The position numbers and the translations under genes were made by a program. The notes beneath the pieces are model-generated. The model did no database searches. It saw only the letters and a program-made list of their open reading frames with translations, and was not told the DNA's origin. This document shows positions 16,991 to 25,784 of a stretch of 64,000 nt of DNA, piece by piece. The stretch is from Mycobacterium sp. AT1 (GTDB lineage Bacteria > Actinomycetota > Actinomycetes > Mycobacteriales > Mycobacteriaceae), in the NCBI RefSeq assembly GCF_002043095.1, contig NZ_MVOC01000059.1:86371-150370 (forward strand). Reading direction: 5' to 3'. Every line of letters starts with the position of its first letter. Within the stretch, counting starts at the first letter, position 1.

Positions 16991-17650
16991 ATGAACAAGG
17001 CAGAGCTCATCGACGTCCTCACGGACAAGTTGGGCACCGATCGTCGGCAGGCGACCGCCGCCGTGGAGAACGTCGTCGACACCATCGTGCGTGCCGTCCA
17101 CAAGGGCGACAGCGTCACCATCACCGGCTTCGGCGTGTTCGAGCAGCGTCGCCGCGCCGCCCGTGTTGCGCGAAATCCGCGCACCGGTGAGACCGTCAAG
17201 GTCAAGCCGACGTCCGTCCCGGCATTCCGCCCAGGGGCTCAGTTCAAGGCGGTTGTGTCTGGCGCACAGCGTCTCCCGTCGGAAGGTCCCGCCGTAAAGC
17301 GCGGTGCCACCGCTGCACCCGCGAAGCGGACTGCGGCCAAGAAGGCGGTCAAGAAGGCTGCCAGCAAGGCGCCGGCCAAGAAGACCGTCGCCACCAAGGC
17401 GGCTCCGGTCAAGAAGGCCGCTGCCACGAAGGCGCCGGCGAAGAAGACCGCTGCCACCAAGGCGCCGGCCAAGACCGCCGCCACGAAGGCGCCGGCGAAG
17501 AAGACCGCTGCCACGAAGGCTCCGGTCAAGAAGGCCGCCGCCACGAAGGCTCCGGTCAAGAAGGCCGCTGCCACCAAGGCTCCGGCCAAGAAGACCGTCG
17601 CCACCAAGGCGCCCGCGAAGAAGGCCCCCGCCAAGAAGGGCCGTAAGTAG
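16991..17650 (+). CDS. hupB: Nucleoid-associated HU protein with Lys/Ala/Pro-rich tail
   Basis: DNA-binding histone-like protein of mycobacteria (HupB/Hlp, 219 residues). Residues 1-90 are a canonical HU domain (MNKAELIDVLTDKLG, then the RNPRTGE DNA-arm motif). From about residue 100 to the end it consists of imperfect repeats of KKAAATKAPAKK/PVKK type, the eukaryotic H1-like tail specific to actinobacteria. The ATG at 16991 has GGAGG 6 nt upstream; a start nine codons earlier lacks an RBS. Repeat copy number can vary between strains because the DNA repeats are nearly identical. Confidence 0.96.
   Translation: MNKAELIDVLTDKLGTDRRQATAAVENVVDTIVRAVHKGDSVTITGFGVFEQRRRAARVARNPRTGETVKVKPTSVPAFRPGAQFKAVVSGAQRLPSEGPAVKRGATAAPAKRTAAKKAVKKAASKAPAKKTVATKAAPVKKAAATKAPAKKTAATKAPAKTAATKAPAKKTAATKAPVKKAAATKAPVKKAAATKAPAKKTVATKAPAKKAPAKKGRK
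17400..17640 (+). repeat. Tandem degenerate repeat encoding the PAKK/PVKK tail of HupB
   Basis: Units of about 27-30 bp such as GCCACGAAGGCGCCGGCGAAGA recur with few differences across this stretch. They stay in frame within hupB. Confidence 0.8.
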
Positions 17651-17681
17651 CAACATCTCCGGAATCAGTTCCGGTACAAGG

Positions 17682-17712
17682 CACGCCGTGGATCGCTCAG
17701 ATCCACGGCGTG
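17682..17712 (+). terminator. hupB terminator hairpin
   Basis: A 13-bp perfect inverted repeat (arms 17682-17694 and 17700-17712) with a 5-nt loop, between hupB and the convergent mutT1. A smaller CCGGAA/TTCCGG hairpin precedes it. Confidence 0.75.
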
Positions 17713-17725
17713 TCTGCGTGTGGAA

Positions 17726-18661
17726 CTACCTGTCGGCGGCCAAGGGGCTGCCGATGTGATCGGCGGCAATCAACGTCTCGCCCGCCAGCGACAGCACCCA
17801 CGTACTGCCCTTGCGGTTGCGTGACTTGTCAGGTCGTACCCCGTCGCGGTCGCACCACCACGCGATGAGATCCGGAATGACCTTGCCCTGCGAACAGATG
17901 ACCGGCGTGCCGTCGGACGTCGCGATCTCGAGGAGACGCCGTCGCGCCGCCCCGTGACCGTCGGCGTACGCCTCCTCGGTCATCGTCGGTTCGTCGCGGA
18001 TCGGGACGCCCAACTCCTCGGCCAGGGGTCCGACCGTCTGATGGCAGCGCACCCTGGGGGCGGCGTGAACCTCGGTGGCGCCGAACGACAACAGCTGCCC
18101 CACCAGAGATTCAGCCTGCGCGCGACCGTGCTTGTCCAGGGGGCGGTTGCGGTCGTCGCCCTTGTACCTGGCCTTGCTGCCCGCGGTCCCGTGGCGGACG
18201 ACCAACACCGTGCGGGTGTCGGCGGGCTTCTTGGCGAAGCAACGCAGCACCTTCCGATCATCGGGATACTGCAGTCGTTTGAGCGCCTGCGCGGGGGACA
18301 ACCAGACGAGTTCGTCCACCTCGTCGTTGGGGGTGAATTCACCTCCCACCGCGCGAGCAGCCCAATACCGCACGTGCTTGACGCCGGACTCGATGGGATA
18401 GCTGACCGCCGCCAATCGGCGACCCAACTCCGATGCGTACCCGGTCTCCTCGAGGACTTCCCGCACCGCGGTCACCGGCTCGGTCTCGCCGGGATCGACC
18501 TTGCCCTTGGGCAGCGACCAGTCGTCGTAACGCGGTCGGTGCACCACTGCCACCAACGGCGCGGCAACCTCATTCGAGTCGTCCTCGTCCGGGCGCCACA
18601 ACACCGCGCCCGCCGCGGACGTCACGTTGGTGGCCGCCGACGACGGCGATTTCTTCGTCAC
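17726..18661 (-). CDS. mutT1: Nudix hydrolase with C-terminal phosphatase domain (MutT1)
   Basis: Sanitises oxidised nucleotides (8-oxo-GTP/dGTP) and, in mycobacteria, diadenosine polyphosphates. The 311-residue protein has two domains. The N-terminal Nudix box is GKVDPGE...REVLEETG at about residues 54-75; the C-terminal histidine-phosphatase domain starts with VLVVRHGTAG near residue 152. This fusion is characteristic of mycobacterial MutT1. The GTG at 18661 has AGGAG upstream. It follows ppk on the same strand with 66 bp between. Confidence 0.94.
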   Translation of the reverse strand: MTKKSPSSAATNVTSAAGAVLWRPDEDDSNEVAAPLVAVVHRPRYDDWSLPKGKVDPGETEPVTAVREVLEETGYASELGRRLAAVSYPIESGVKHVRYWAARAVGGEFTPNDEVDELVWLSPAQALKRLQYPDDRKVLRCFAKKPADTRTVLVVRHGTAGSKARYKGDDRNRPLDKHGRAQAESLVGQLLSFGATEVHAAPRVRCHQTVGPLAEELGVPIRDEPTMTEEAYADGHGAARRRLLEIATSDGTPVICSQGKVIPDLIAWWCDRDGVRPDKSRNRKGSTWVLSLAGETLIAADHIGSPLAADR

Positions 18662-18727
18662 CTCAACTCCTGCAACTCATTCGGGGACGCGACGAGCAGA
18701 ACGTCACCCGCGGGTGACCAGACGACG

Positions 18728-20902
18728 TCACGGATGCCGGTGACGTTCCATCAGGGACACCTGGTGGTCCCGCACCGTCTGACCCGCGTGCGGGGACGCG
18801 GTCCAGTGACCGTCGGCACCGAGTTCCCAGCACCTGGTGGTCGGATCCATCGCCGACTCGAAGACGTCGTTGAGTTGATCAGCCAACCTCGGATCCTTCA
18901 CCTGTGCCATCACCTCGACGCGACGGTCCAGATTACGATGCATCATGTCGGCACTGCCGATCCAGAATTCGTCGATGGCGCGGAAGTGAATGATCCGTGA
19001 ATGTTCAAGGAACCGCCCGAGAATCGACCGCACCGTGACGTTGTCCGAGAATCCCTCGACGCCGGGCCTGAGCGCACAAATCCCGCGGACCACGACCTCC
19101 ACCGGCACTCCGGCCTGCGACGCACGGTAGAGCGCGTCGATCACCTGCTCGTCGACGAGGGCGTTGGCCTTCACCCTGATCCGTGCGTCGGCCCCGTCCC
19201 GGTGTGCCGCGATCTCGCGCTCGATGCGCTCGACGATGCCCCGACGGACGCCATACGGAGCGACCAGCAGATTGCGGTAGGACACCTTGCGGGAATAGCC
19301 GGTAAGCGAATTGAAGAGATCGGTGAGGTCGGCGCCGATGTCGGGAGATGCCGTCAACAAACCCACGTCTTCGTAGAGTCGAGAGGTCTTGGGGTTGTAG
19401 TTGCCCGTCCCGATGTGGCAGTAACGCCGGATGGTCGAGCCCTCGCGCCGCACGACCAGGCATGTCTTGCAATGGGTCTTGAGGCCGATCAGGCCGTACA
19501 CCACGTGGACGCCTGCCTGCTCAAGCGCCCGGGCCCACTTGATGTTGGCCTGCTCGTCGAAGCGAGCCTTGATCTCGACGAGCGCCACGACCTGCTTGCC
19601 CGCCTCGGCGGCGTCGATGAGTGCGCTGACGATCGGCGAATCGCCGGAGGTCCGGTACAGCGTCTGCTTGATGGCAAGCACATTTGGATCCGCGGCCGCC
19701 TGCTCGATGAAGCGCTGCACCGTCGTGGAGAACGAGTCGTACGGGTGGTGGACCAACACGTCGCCGTCCCGCAGCGTCGCGAAAATGCTCTTGGGCGTTT
19801 CCCGTTCGCCGAACGCGGGAGGCGTCGCGGGTACGAACGGCGGGTCCTTGAGCTTGGGTCGGTCCACACCGTAGATCTGCCACAGCGACGACAGGTCGAG
19901 GAGGCCGGGCACCTCGATCACGTCACCGGGGTGGACGTCGAGCTCACGCAGCAGAAGCTCGAGCATGTTCTCGGTCATGTCGTCGGCGACTTCCAGCCGC
20001 ACGGGCGAACCGAAGCGGCGGCGCGCGAGTTCGCGTTCCAGCGCCTGAAGCAGGTCCTCGTCGCGGTCCTCTTCGACCTCGAAGTCGGCGTTGCGCGTGA
20101 TGCGGAAGGCGTGATGCTCCACGACTTCCAACCCGGGGAACAGCACCGAGAGGAAGGCAGAGATGAGCTCCTCCATCGGAAGGAACCGGATGGCCGCGCC
20201 GCCCTCACGGGGACCGAGTTCGACGAACCTGTCGACGTTGTCGGGAACCTTGACTCGCGCGAAGTGCTGCGTGCCGTCTTCGGGCTGTTTGACGGTGACC
20301 GCCAGGTTCAGGCTCAACCCGCTGACGAAGGGGAACGGATGCGCGGGGTCGACGGCCAGTGGCGTGAGGACCGGGAACACCTGTTCGTGGAAGTACACCG
20401 ACAGCCGCGCGCGTTCGTCGTCGTCGAGCTGAGCCCACGTCACCACGATGATGCCCTCGTCGGCGAGCGCGGGTCGTACCGACTCCATGAACACCTTGGC
20501 GTGCCTGCTGGCCAACTGCTGCGTGCGCTCGCCGATGCGGCGTAGCTGCTCGCGTGGCGACAACCCGTCGGCCGAGCGAACGGACAGTCCCATCTCGTCG
20601 CGGCGCTTGAGGCCGGCGACGCGAACCATGTAGAACTCGTCGAGATTCGACGAGAAGATCGCCAAGAACTTGGCTCGCTCCAACAGCGCCAGGGAGGGAT
20701 CGGCCGCGAGCGCGAGCACGCGCGAGTTGAAGTCGAGCCAGCTCAATTCGCGGTTGAGGTAGCGGTCGTCGGGCAGGGCCTCCGACCCCGAGGGGTCGAC
20801 CGAGCCCGTGGTGGTCGCCGGCGGGGCGTCGGGCGTGTTGCCGTCCGATGTCCAGCCCGCGTTGGAAGGTCGTGTCTCGGCTTCGGTCACAGAGGAGATC
20901 AT
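18728..20902 (-). CDS. ppk: Polyphosphate kinase 1
   Basis: Synthesises inorganic polyphosphate from ATP. The 724-residue protein shows the PPK1 domain order: an N-terminal helical domain (YLNRELSWLDFNSRVL), then a head domain and two phospholipase D-like C-terminal domains with autophosphorylated-His region segments YCHIGTGNYNPKTSRLYED and IHFRAIDEFWIGSADMMHRNLDRRVE. It sits 22 bp downstream of fbiD. The N-terminal ~30 residues are variable; an internal GTG a few codons later is an alternative start. Confidence 0.96.
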   Translation of the reverse strand: MISSVTEAETRPSNAGWTSDGNTPDAPPATTTGSVDPSGSEALPDDRYLNRELSWLDFNSRVLALAADPSLALLERAKFLAIFSSNLDEFYMVRVAGLKRRDEMGLSVRSADGLSPREQLRRIGERTQQLASRHAKVFMESVRPALADEGIIVVTWAQLDDDERARLSVYFHEQVFPVLTPLAVDPAHPFPFVSGLSLNLAVTVKQPEDGTQHFARVKVPDNVDRFVELGPREGGAAIRFLPMEELISAFLSVLFPGLEVVEHHAFRITRNADFEVEEDRDEDLLQALERELARRRFGSPVRLEVADDMTENMLELLLRELDVHPGDVIEVPGLLDLSSLWQIYGVDRPKLKDPPFVPATPPAFGERETPKSIFATLRDGDVLVHHPYDSFSTTVQRFIEQAAADPNVLAIKQTLYRTSGDSPIVSALIDAAEAGKQVVALVEIKARFDEQANIKWARALEQAGVHVVYGLIGLKTHCKTCLVVRREGSTIRRYCHIGTGNYNPKTSRLYEDVGLLTASPDIGADLTDLFNSLTGYSRKVSYRNLLVAPYGVRRGIVERIEREIAAHRDGADARIRVKANALVDEQVIDALYRASQAGVPVEVVVRGICALRPGVEGFSDNVTVRSILGRFLEHSRIIHFRAIDEFWIGSADMMHRNLDRRVEVMAQVKDPRLADQLNDVFESAMDPTTRCWELGADGHWTASPHAGQTVRDHQVSLMERHRHP

Positions 20903-20924
20903 CCCCTATGTCCGGTCGGGCGTG

Positions 20925-21575
20925 CTAGGTGCCGCCGACTGTGTTCTTGGTGAGCGCCCCCACTCCGAGGCCGAGGGCGGTCGCGAGATCGTCGGGTGTG
21001 TCGATGTCGCACCGCAGTCCCGGCCACCGGCCCGTCAGCTCGACTGCGCCCGAATCCTTGTGTCGCCGTGCGGAATCCGTGCCCAATAGGGGCGCCAGCG
21101 GGACGCCGAACGCGAAGAGTGCCGAGGTGCCCGTGCCGTGCCGGTCGCTGACGAAGCTGCGCGGGTGGTGGCGGGCCCGCGCGATGGCCTCGGCGAGCTC
21201 GCGTGGTTGTAGCGCAGGCAGATCGCCTTGCAGCACGCCCACGTTCGGGGTCTCGGCACGGATCGTCGCCTCGGTGACCGAGATCGCGTTGTTCAGCGGG
21301 TCGGGGTGGCCGGCGGGGGTCGGGTCGACGAGGACTCTGGCGCCGAGCTCGCGGACGGCCTCGGCCGCCACGGGGTCGGGGGTCACCACGGTGATGGTGC
21401 GGACGGCCATCACCGACGACGCCGCGGTGATGGTGTCGAGCAGCATGGCCAGGACCACGCCCTCGCGGTCGCCGGGGGAGAACGCCGAGGCGAGCCGCGT
21501 CTTCGCGTCGCTCAGTCGCTTGACGGCGATGATCAGCCCGAGGTTGGCCGTTCGCGCGCTGCTGGGACCGCTCAT
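20925..21575 (-). CDS. fbiD: Phosphoenolpyruvate guanylyltransferase (F420 synthesis)
   Basis: Makes the enolpyruvyl-GPP intermediate used by FbiA in coenzyme F420 assembly; also called CofC. The 216-residue nucleotidyltransferase has the N-terminal IIAVKRLSDAKTRLA motif, LQGDLPAL (metal Asp), and DRHGTGTSALFAFG followed by GRWPGLRCDIDTPDDL. The ATG at 21575 is preferred because AGGA lies 8 nt upstream; an ATG three codons earlier sits directly on that AGG. It is divergent from gpsA. Confidence 0.93.
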   Translation of the reverse strand: MSGPSSARTANLGLIIAVKRLSDAKTRLASAFSPGDREGVVLAMLLDTITAASSVMAVRTITVVTPDPVAAEAVRELGARVLVDPTPAGHPDPLNNAISVTEATIRAETPNVGVLQGDLPALQPRELAEAIARARHHPRSFVSDRHGTGTSALFAFGVPLAPLLGTDSARRHKDSGAVELTGRWPGLRCDIDTPDDLATALGLGVGALTKNTVGGT

Positions 21576-21607
21576 GCCCGTCATCCTGCCAGCAGCGCAA
21601 GTCAGGC

Positions 21608-21613
21608 TAGATT
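21608..21613 (+). promoter_or_regulatory. -10 box of leaderless gpsA transcript
   Basis: TAGATT, 7 nt before the GTG at 21621; no Shine-Dalgarno sequence. Confidence 0.6.
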
Positions 21614-21620
21614 TGTTCCC

Positions 21621-22619
21621 GTGGTGAAAGCAGCGGTGATGGGTGCCGGCGCGTGGGGTACCGCGCTGGCCAAGGTGCTCGCCGATGCGGGCAACGACGT
21701 CACGCTGTGGGCGCGGCGGACCGAGTTGGCCGACGAGATCAACGACACCCACCGCAACACCGGCTACATCGGTGAGGTCGAACTGCCCGCGTCCATCCGC
21801 GCGACCGGTGACGCCGCCGACGCGCTCGACGGTGCCTGCACGGTTCTTTTGGCCGTGCCGTCGCAGACGTTGCGGGTCAACCTCGAGCCGTGGCGCGAAC
21901 ACATCGGTGCCGACACCACGCTGGTGAGCGTAGCCAAGGGCATCGAGTTGAACACCCTGCTGCGGATGAGTCAGGTGATCGTCCAGGTGACCGGGGTCGA
22001 CGCGTCGAGGGTCGCCGTCGTGACCGGTCCCAACCTCGCCAGCGAGGTGCTCGACGAGCAGCCCGCGGCCACGGTCGTCGCCTGCACCGACTCGGGCCGC
22101 GCGGTGGCGCTGCAACGCGCCTTGGCCACCGGTTACTTCCGGCCGTACACCAACTCCGACGTCGTCGGCGCCGAGATCGGTGGCGCGTGCAAGAACGTCA
22201 TCGCGCTGGCAAGCGGCATGGCGGCGGGCGTGGGACTTGGGGAGAACACGGCGGCGGCGATCATCACGCGCGGGCTCGCCGAGATCATGCGATTGGGACT
22301 TGCGCTGGGTGCCAAGGGTGCGACGCTCGCCGGCCTCGCCGGTGTCGGCGACCTGGTGGCCACCTGCACCTCGCCCCAATCCCGCAACCGCGCGTTCGGC
22401 GCGCGCCTCGGCCGCGGGGGAACGATGGAGTCCGCGCTGCGCGACGCGGGCGGACACGTCGCGGAGGGTGTCACCTCTTGCCAGTCGGTGCTCGCGCTGG
22501 CCGACAGTTACGACGTCGAGATGCCGCTGACCGACGCGGTGCACAGGGTGTGCCACAAGGGCCTGTCGGTCGACGAGGCGGTGGCCTTGCTGCTCGGTCG
22601 CAGCACCAAACCGGAGTGA
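21621..22619 (+). CDS. gpsA: Glycerol-3-phosphate dehydrogenase [NAD(P)+]
   Basis: Reduces dihydroxyacetone phosphate to sn-glycerol-3-phosphate for phospholipid synthesis. The 332-residue protein begins with the NAD loop GAGAWGTALA. It contains VAKGIE, the catalytic-Lys segment GGACKNVIALASGMAAGVGLGENTAAA and the C-terminal GLAGVGDLVATC. Two adjacent GTG codons (21621 and 21624) both work; the first lies 7 nt from a -10 box. A much longer upstream frame is antisense to fbiD and rejected. Confidence 0.95.
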   Translation: MVKAAVMGAGAWGTALAKVLADAGNDVTLWARRTELADEINDTHRNTGYIGEVELPASIRATGDAADALDGACTVLLAVPSQTLRVNLEPWREHIGADTTLVSVAKGIELNTLLRMSQVIVQVTGVDASRVAVVTGPNLASEVLDEQPAATVVACTDSGRAVALQRALATGYFRPYTNSDVVGAEIGGACKNVIALASGMAAGVGLGENTAAAIITRGLAEIMRLGLALGAKGATLAGLAGVGDLVATCTSPQSRNRAFGARLGRGGTMESALRDAGGHVAEGVTSCQSVLALADSYDVEMPLTDAVHRVCHKGLSVDEAVALLLGRSTKPE

Positions 22620-22623
22620 CACC

Positions 22624-23727
22624 ATGAACGGTCAATACGGAGACTCCACACGCAGCGTCAAAGCGGCTGCCTCGCAGCATGTTCCGGGCCAGCCGGTGGC
22701 CTCTCCGCCGGTTCCCGTCTCGGCCTACCACCTGTCGGCCGACGAATCCCAGCCCATGGACACCTACGGGCGCAGCTCCAATCCGACCTGGCGGCAGCTG
22801 GAGTCGGCGCTCGCGGAGCTCGAGGGTGCTACCTCCGCGCTGTCGTTCGGATCGGGGATGGCTGCCATCACCGCGGTCCTGCGCGTCGTCGTCAAGCCGG
22901 GCATGACCCTGGTGGTTCCGGCCGACGGGTACTACCAGGTGCGCCTCTACGCAACGGAGTACCTGGCCCCGCTCGGCGTCACCGTCCGCGAGGTGAGCGC
23001 CGCCGACATGTGCGCGGCGGCCGAGTCCGCCGACGTCGTCATGGCGGAGACGCCGGTCAACCCGACCCTCGACGTCGTCGACCTGCACGCGCTGGGGATC
23101 ATCTGCCGCAGCCGCGGCGCCACCCTGGTCGTCGACAACACCGCGCCGACTCCGCTTGGGCAGCAACCGCTTTCGCTCGGAGCCGACCTGGTGGTGGCCA
23201 GTGCAACCAAGGCGCTCTCCGGTCACAGCGACCTGCTTGCCGGCTACGTCGCGAGCTGTCACGCCGAGGTGATGGCGGCCGTCGAACGCGAACGGCTCTT
23301 GGCCGGCGCGATTCTCGGCCCGTTCGAGGCATGGCTGGCGCTGCGCAGTCTCGGCAGCGCGGGGTTGCGCTTCGAGCGTCAGTGTCACAACGCCCTTGCG
23401 ATGTCGCTGATGCTGCGTGACCATCCCGCGGTGCGGTCGGTGCGATACCCCGGGCTGCCAGAAGACCCGGCCCACGCAGTGGCGTGCACGCAGATGCGGC
23501 GTTTCGGCGGCCTCGTCTCGTTCGAACTTGCCGATGCCACCGCCGTGCACCGTCTGGTGGAGCGCAGCGCCCTGGTGGTCTCCGCCACCAGTTTCGGCGG
23601 ACTTCACACGTCGGTGGACCGGCGGGCACGCTGGGGCGATCCCGTTGCCGACGGGTTCGTGCGGATGTCGCTTGGCATCGAGGACACCGACGATCTGATC
23701 GCCGACATCACCGCTGCACTGGCCTAG
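22624..23727 (+). CDS. Cystathionine gamma-synthase/gamma-lyase-type PLP enzyme
   Basis: A fold-type I PLP enzyme of Cys/Met metabolism, 367 residues. The PLP lysine is K196 in SATKALSGHSD. The DNTAPTPLGQQPLSLGAD stretch holds the PLP-binding Asp, and YGRSSNPTWRQLE is the family N-terminal substrate motif. The C terminus (RMSLGIEDTDDLIADITAAL) is standard. Sequence cannot tell lyase from synthase or methionine gamma-lyase. It starts 4 bp after gpsA, so it is likely cotranscribed. Confidence 0.88.
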   Translation: MNGQYGDSTRSVKAAASQHVPGQPVASPPVPVSAYHLSADESQPMDTYGRSSNPTWRQLESALAELEGATSALSFGSGMAAITAVLRVVVKPGMTLVVPADGYYQVRLYATEYLAPLGVTVREVSAADMCAAAESADVVMAETPVNPTLDVVDLHALGIICRSRGATLVVDNTAPTPLGQQPLSLGADLVVASATKALSGHSDLLAGYVASCHAEVMAAVERERLLAGAILGPFEAWLALRSLGSAGLRFERQCHNALAMSLMLRDHPAVRSVRYPGLPEDPAHAVACTQMRRFGGLVSFELADATAVHRLVERSALVVSATSFGGLHTSVDRRARWGDPVADGFVRMSLGIEDTDDLIADITAALA

Positions 23728-23745
23728 CGGTAGCCTCTCTAGGTT

Positions 23746-24861
23746 GTGACTTCCAGCTCGAGCCCCCGCGTCCGCGTCGCCGTCGTCTACGGCGGACGAA
23801 GCTCCGAGCACGCCATCTCGTGCGTTTCGGCTGGCAGCATCCTGCGCAACCTCGACCCGGACCGCTTCGACGTGGTCGCCGTCGGCATCACGCCAGAGGG
23901 ATCCTGGGTGCTGACCGACGGTGGGCACGAGTCGCTCGCCATCACCGACGGTCAGCTCCCCGAGGTCACCGCGGCGACGGGCACGGCCCTCGCGCTGGCC
24001 GCCGACCCGGGCCGGCGCGGCCAACTCGTGTCCCTCGGTGAGGGACCGGGCGACGTCCTCGCCTCAGTCGACGTCGTCTTCCCCGTGCTGCACGGCCCAT
24101 ACGGGGAGGACGGCACCATCCAAGGGCTGCTCGAACTCGCCGGGGTGCCCTACGTCGGCGCCGGCGTACTGGCCAGCGCGGCGGGCATGGACAAGGAATT
24201 CACCAAGAAGCTCCTCGCCGCCGAAGGACTGCCCATCGGTGACCAGGTCGTCTTGCGCGCCCACGACGAGACGCTGGACCTGGACGCCCGAGTGCGGCTC
24301 GGCCTGCCCGTGTTCGTCAAACCCGCTCGCGGCGGTTCCTCGATCGGCGTCAGCCGGGTCACCGGGTGGGACGATCTCGACGCGGCCATCGCCAACGCGC
24401 GCCGCCACGATCCCAAGGTGATCGTCGAGGCCGCGGTGCCCGGTCGCGAATTGGAGTGCGGCGTCCTCGAATTCCCCGACGGTCACGTCGAGGCCAGCAC
24501 GGTCGGCGAGATCCGGGTGGCCGGTGTCCGTGGCCGTGAGGACGCGTTCTACGACTTCGCCACCAAATACCTCGAAGACGCGGCCGAACTCGACGTGCCA
24601 GCCAAGATCGACGACGAGATCGCCGACGAGATACGGCAATTGGCGATCAGGGCCTTCCGAGCCATCGACTGCCAGGGGTTGGCCCGCGTCGACTTCTTCC
24701 TGACCGACGACGGTCCGGTGATCAACGAGATCAACACCATGCCGGGGTTCACCACGATCTCGATGTATCCGCGGATGTGGGCCGCCAGCGGCGTGGACTA
24801 CCCGACGCTGTTGGCCGCCATGGTCGACACCGCGGTGGCGCGGGGCACCGGACTGCGCTAG
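23746..24861 (+). CDS. ddl: D-alanine--D-alanine ligase
   Basis: ATP-grasp enzyme making D-Ala-D-Ala for peptidoglycan. The 371-residue protein has VAVVYGGRSSEHAISCVSAGS (first ligase signature), HGPYGEDGTIQGLLE, the ATP-binding FVKPARGGSSIGVSRV and the C-terminal INEINTMPGFT signature. The start is GTG, 18 bp after the upstream gene. Its 3' end overlaps the convergent DUF3515 gene by 4 nt. Confidence 0.96.
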   Translation: MTSSSSPRVRVAVVYGGRSSEHAISCVSAGSILRNLDPDRFDVVAVGITPEGSWVLTDGGHESLAITDGQLPEVTAATGTALALAADPGRRGQLVSLGEGPGDVLASVDVVFPVLHGPYGEDGTIQGLLELAGVPYVGAGVLASAAGMDKEFTKKLLAAEGLPIGDQVVLRAHDETLDLDARVRLGLPVFVKPARGGSSIGVSRVTGWDDLDAAIANARRHDPKVIVEAAVPGRELECGVLEFPDGHVEASTVGEIRVAGVRGREDAFYDFATKYLEDAAELDVPAKIDDEIADEIRQLAIRAFRAIDCQGLARVDFFLTDDGPVINEINTMPGFTTISMYPRMWAASGVDYPTLLAAMVDTAVARGTGLR

Positions 24862-25436
24862 CGGACCGGTCCCGGATCGGGCACGACCGCGGGCATCGCC
24901 TTGGCCACGGCCCGCGAGAGCAGTTGGATCGGCGTCGGACCCGACCCCTCGGGCAGCGTCAACGCGACGTAGACCGGCCGGTCCACCGCGACCCACGTGG
25001 TGCGGTCGACGCCGGGGATGCGGAACCAGAGCACGTCGTCGACCGCCTGCAGTGGCGCGCTCGCCGAGAAGTCGTCGGGCCGGCCGATCCCGCACCGGAG
25101 GACGACGAGATCGCTGCCCGGTTCGTTCTGCCACGCCGCGGCACTGGCAGGCGCGGGTGCCATCGCCTCGGCGCGGTGATAGTCGTCGAGGTCGTCGGGA
25201 AGGACCGCCATCAGGGCCTTGCAGGCGTCGCTGTCGGCCTGGGGTGCCGGTGCCGCGGCGATGGCGACGGGACCCGGTACGGGAGCCGCCTCCCTGGTTG
25301 CCGCCACCGCGAGAACGGCCACGACCGCCGCGACCGCGAGGGCGACCGCCGCGATGAGGACTCGACGGGGCGGACCGTCGGAGGCAGGCTCGGGATCGGG
25401 CTGCTGATCGGGCTGTGAATCGGGCTCGGTCACCAC
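24858..25436 (-). CDS. DUF3515-family membrane-anchored protein
   Basis: A 192-residue protein of unknown function, positional match to Rv2980c. It has a Pro/Asp-rich cytoplasmic start (residues 1-23), one membrane helix (about 25-47), then an extracytoplasmic domain with two conserved cysteines (DACKALMAVLPDDL and VVLRCGIGRP) likely to form a disulfide. The GTG at 25436 is followed by a second GTG. Actinobacterial family; role unknown. Confidence 0.8.
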   Translation of the reverse strand: MVTEPDSQPDQQPDPEPASDGPPRRVLIAAVALAVAAVVAVLAVAATREAAPVPGPVAIAAAPAPQADSDACKALMAVLPDDLDDYHRAEAMAPAPASAAAWQNEPGSDLVVLRCGIGRPDDFSASAPLQAVDDVLWFRIPGVDRTTWVAVDRPVYVALTLPEGSGPTPIQLLSRAVAKAMPAVVPDPGPVR

Positions 25437-25442
25437 TGCACT

Positions 25443-25685
25443 CTAGGAGTGCATCCCGTCGGCGATGGGACAGGTCAGGGTGCGGGTGATACCGGTCACC
25501 CCTTGCACACTGGGAACCACGACCGACTGCAACTCCGCCGCGGTCTCCGCCGCCACGCGAACCACGACGTCGTAGGGGCCCGTCACGTACTCCGACGACG
25601 ACACCCCGGCCAGCGCCGCGAGTTGCTTGGCCACGACCTCGGCGCGACCCACCTCGGTCTGAATCAGCATGAATGCCTCGACCAC
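25443..25685 (-). CDS. Stand-alone Lrp/AsnC ligand-binding (RAM) domain protein
   Basis: An 80-residue protein that is only the RAM effector domain: VEAFMLIQTEVGRAEVV, then YDVVVRVAAETAAEL and a C-terminal GVTGITRTLTC strand. There is no DNA-binding helix-turn-helix, so it is a small effector/partner protein and not a full regulator. The GTG at 25685 is chosen because GGAGGA lies 8 nt upstream; an ATG nine codons earlier lacks an RBS. It is divergent from thiL by 99 bp. Confidence 0.82.
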   Translation of the reverse strand: MVEAFMLIQTEVGRAEVVAKQLAALAGVSSSEYVTGPYDVVVRVAAETAAELQSVVVPSVQGVTGITRTLTCPIADGMHS

Positions 25686-25784
25686 TCGCGCCGTCCTCCG
25701 TTCGGGCTGCATAGACTCCACGCCGCAGGGACCAAACGTACCGCAGGTCGCGCCGGTGTTCAGGACACGCAACCAAGGGGTGAC

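Noticed and set aside
15010..17205. A 731-codon minus-strand frame opposite leuC, leuD and hupB.
   Set aside because: It has low-complexity composition and crosses three genuine genes and the hupB promoter.
17400..17640. Tandem repeat considered as a CRISPR array or satellite.
   Set aside because: There are no unique spacers and it stays in frame as the PAKK tail of HupB.
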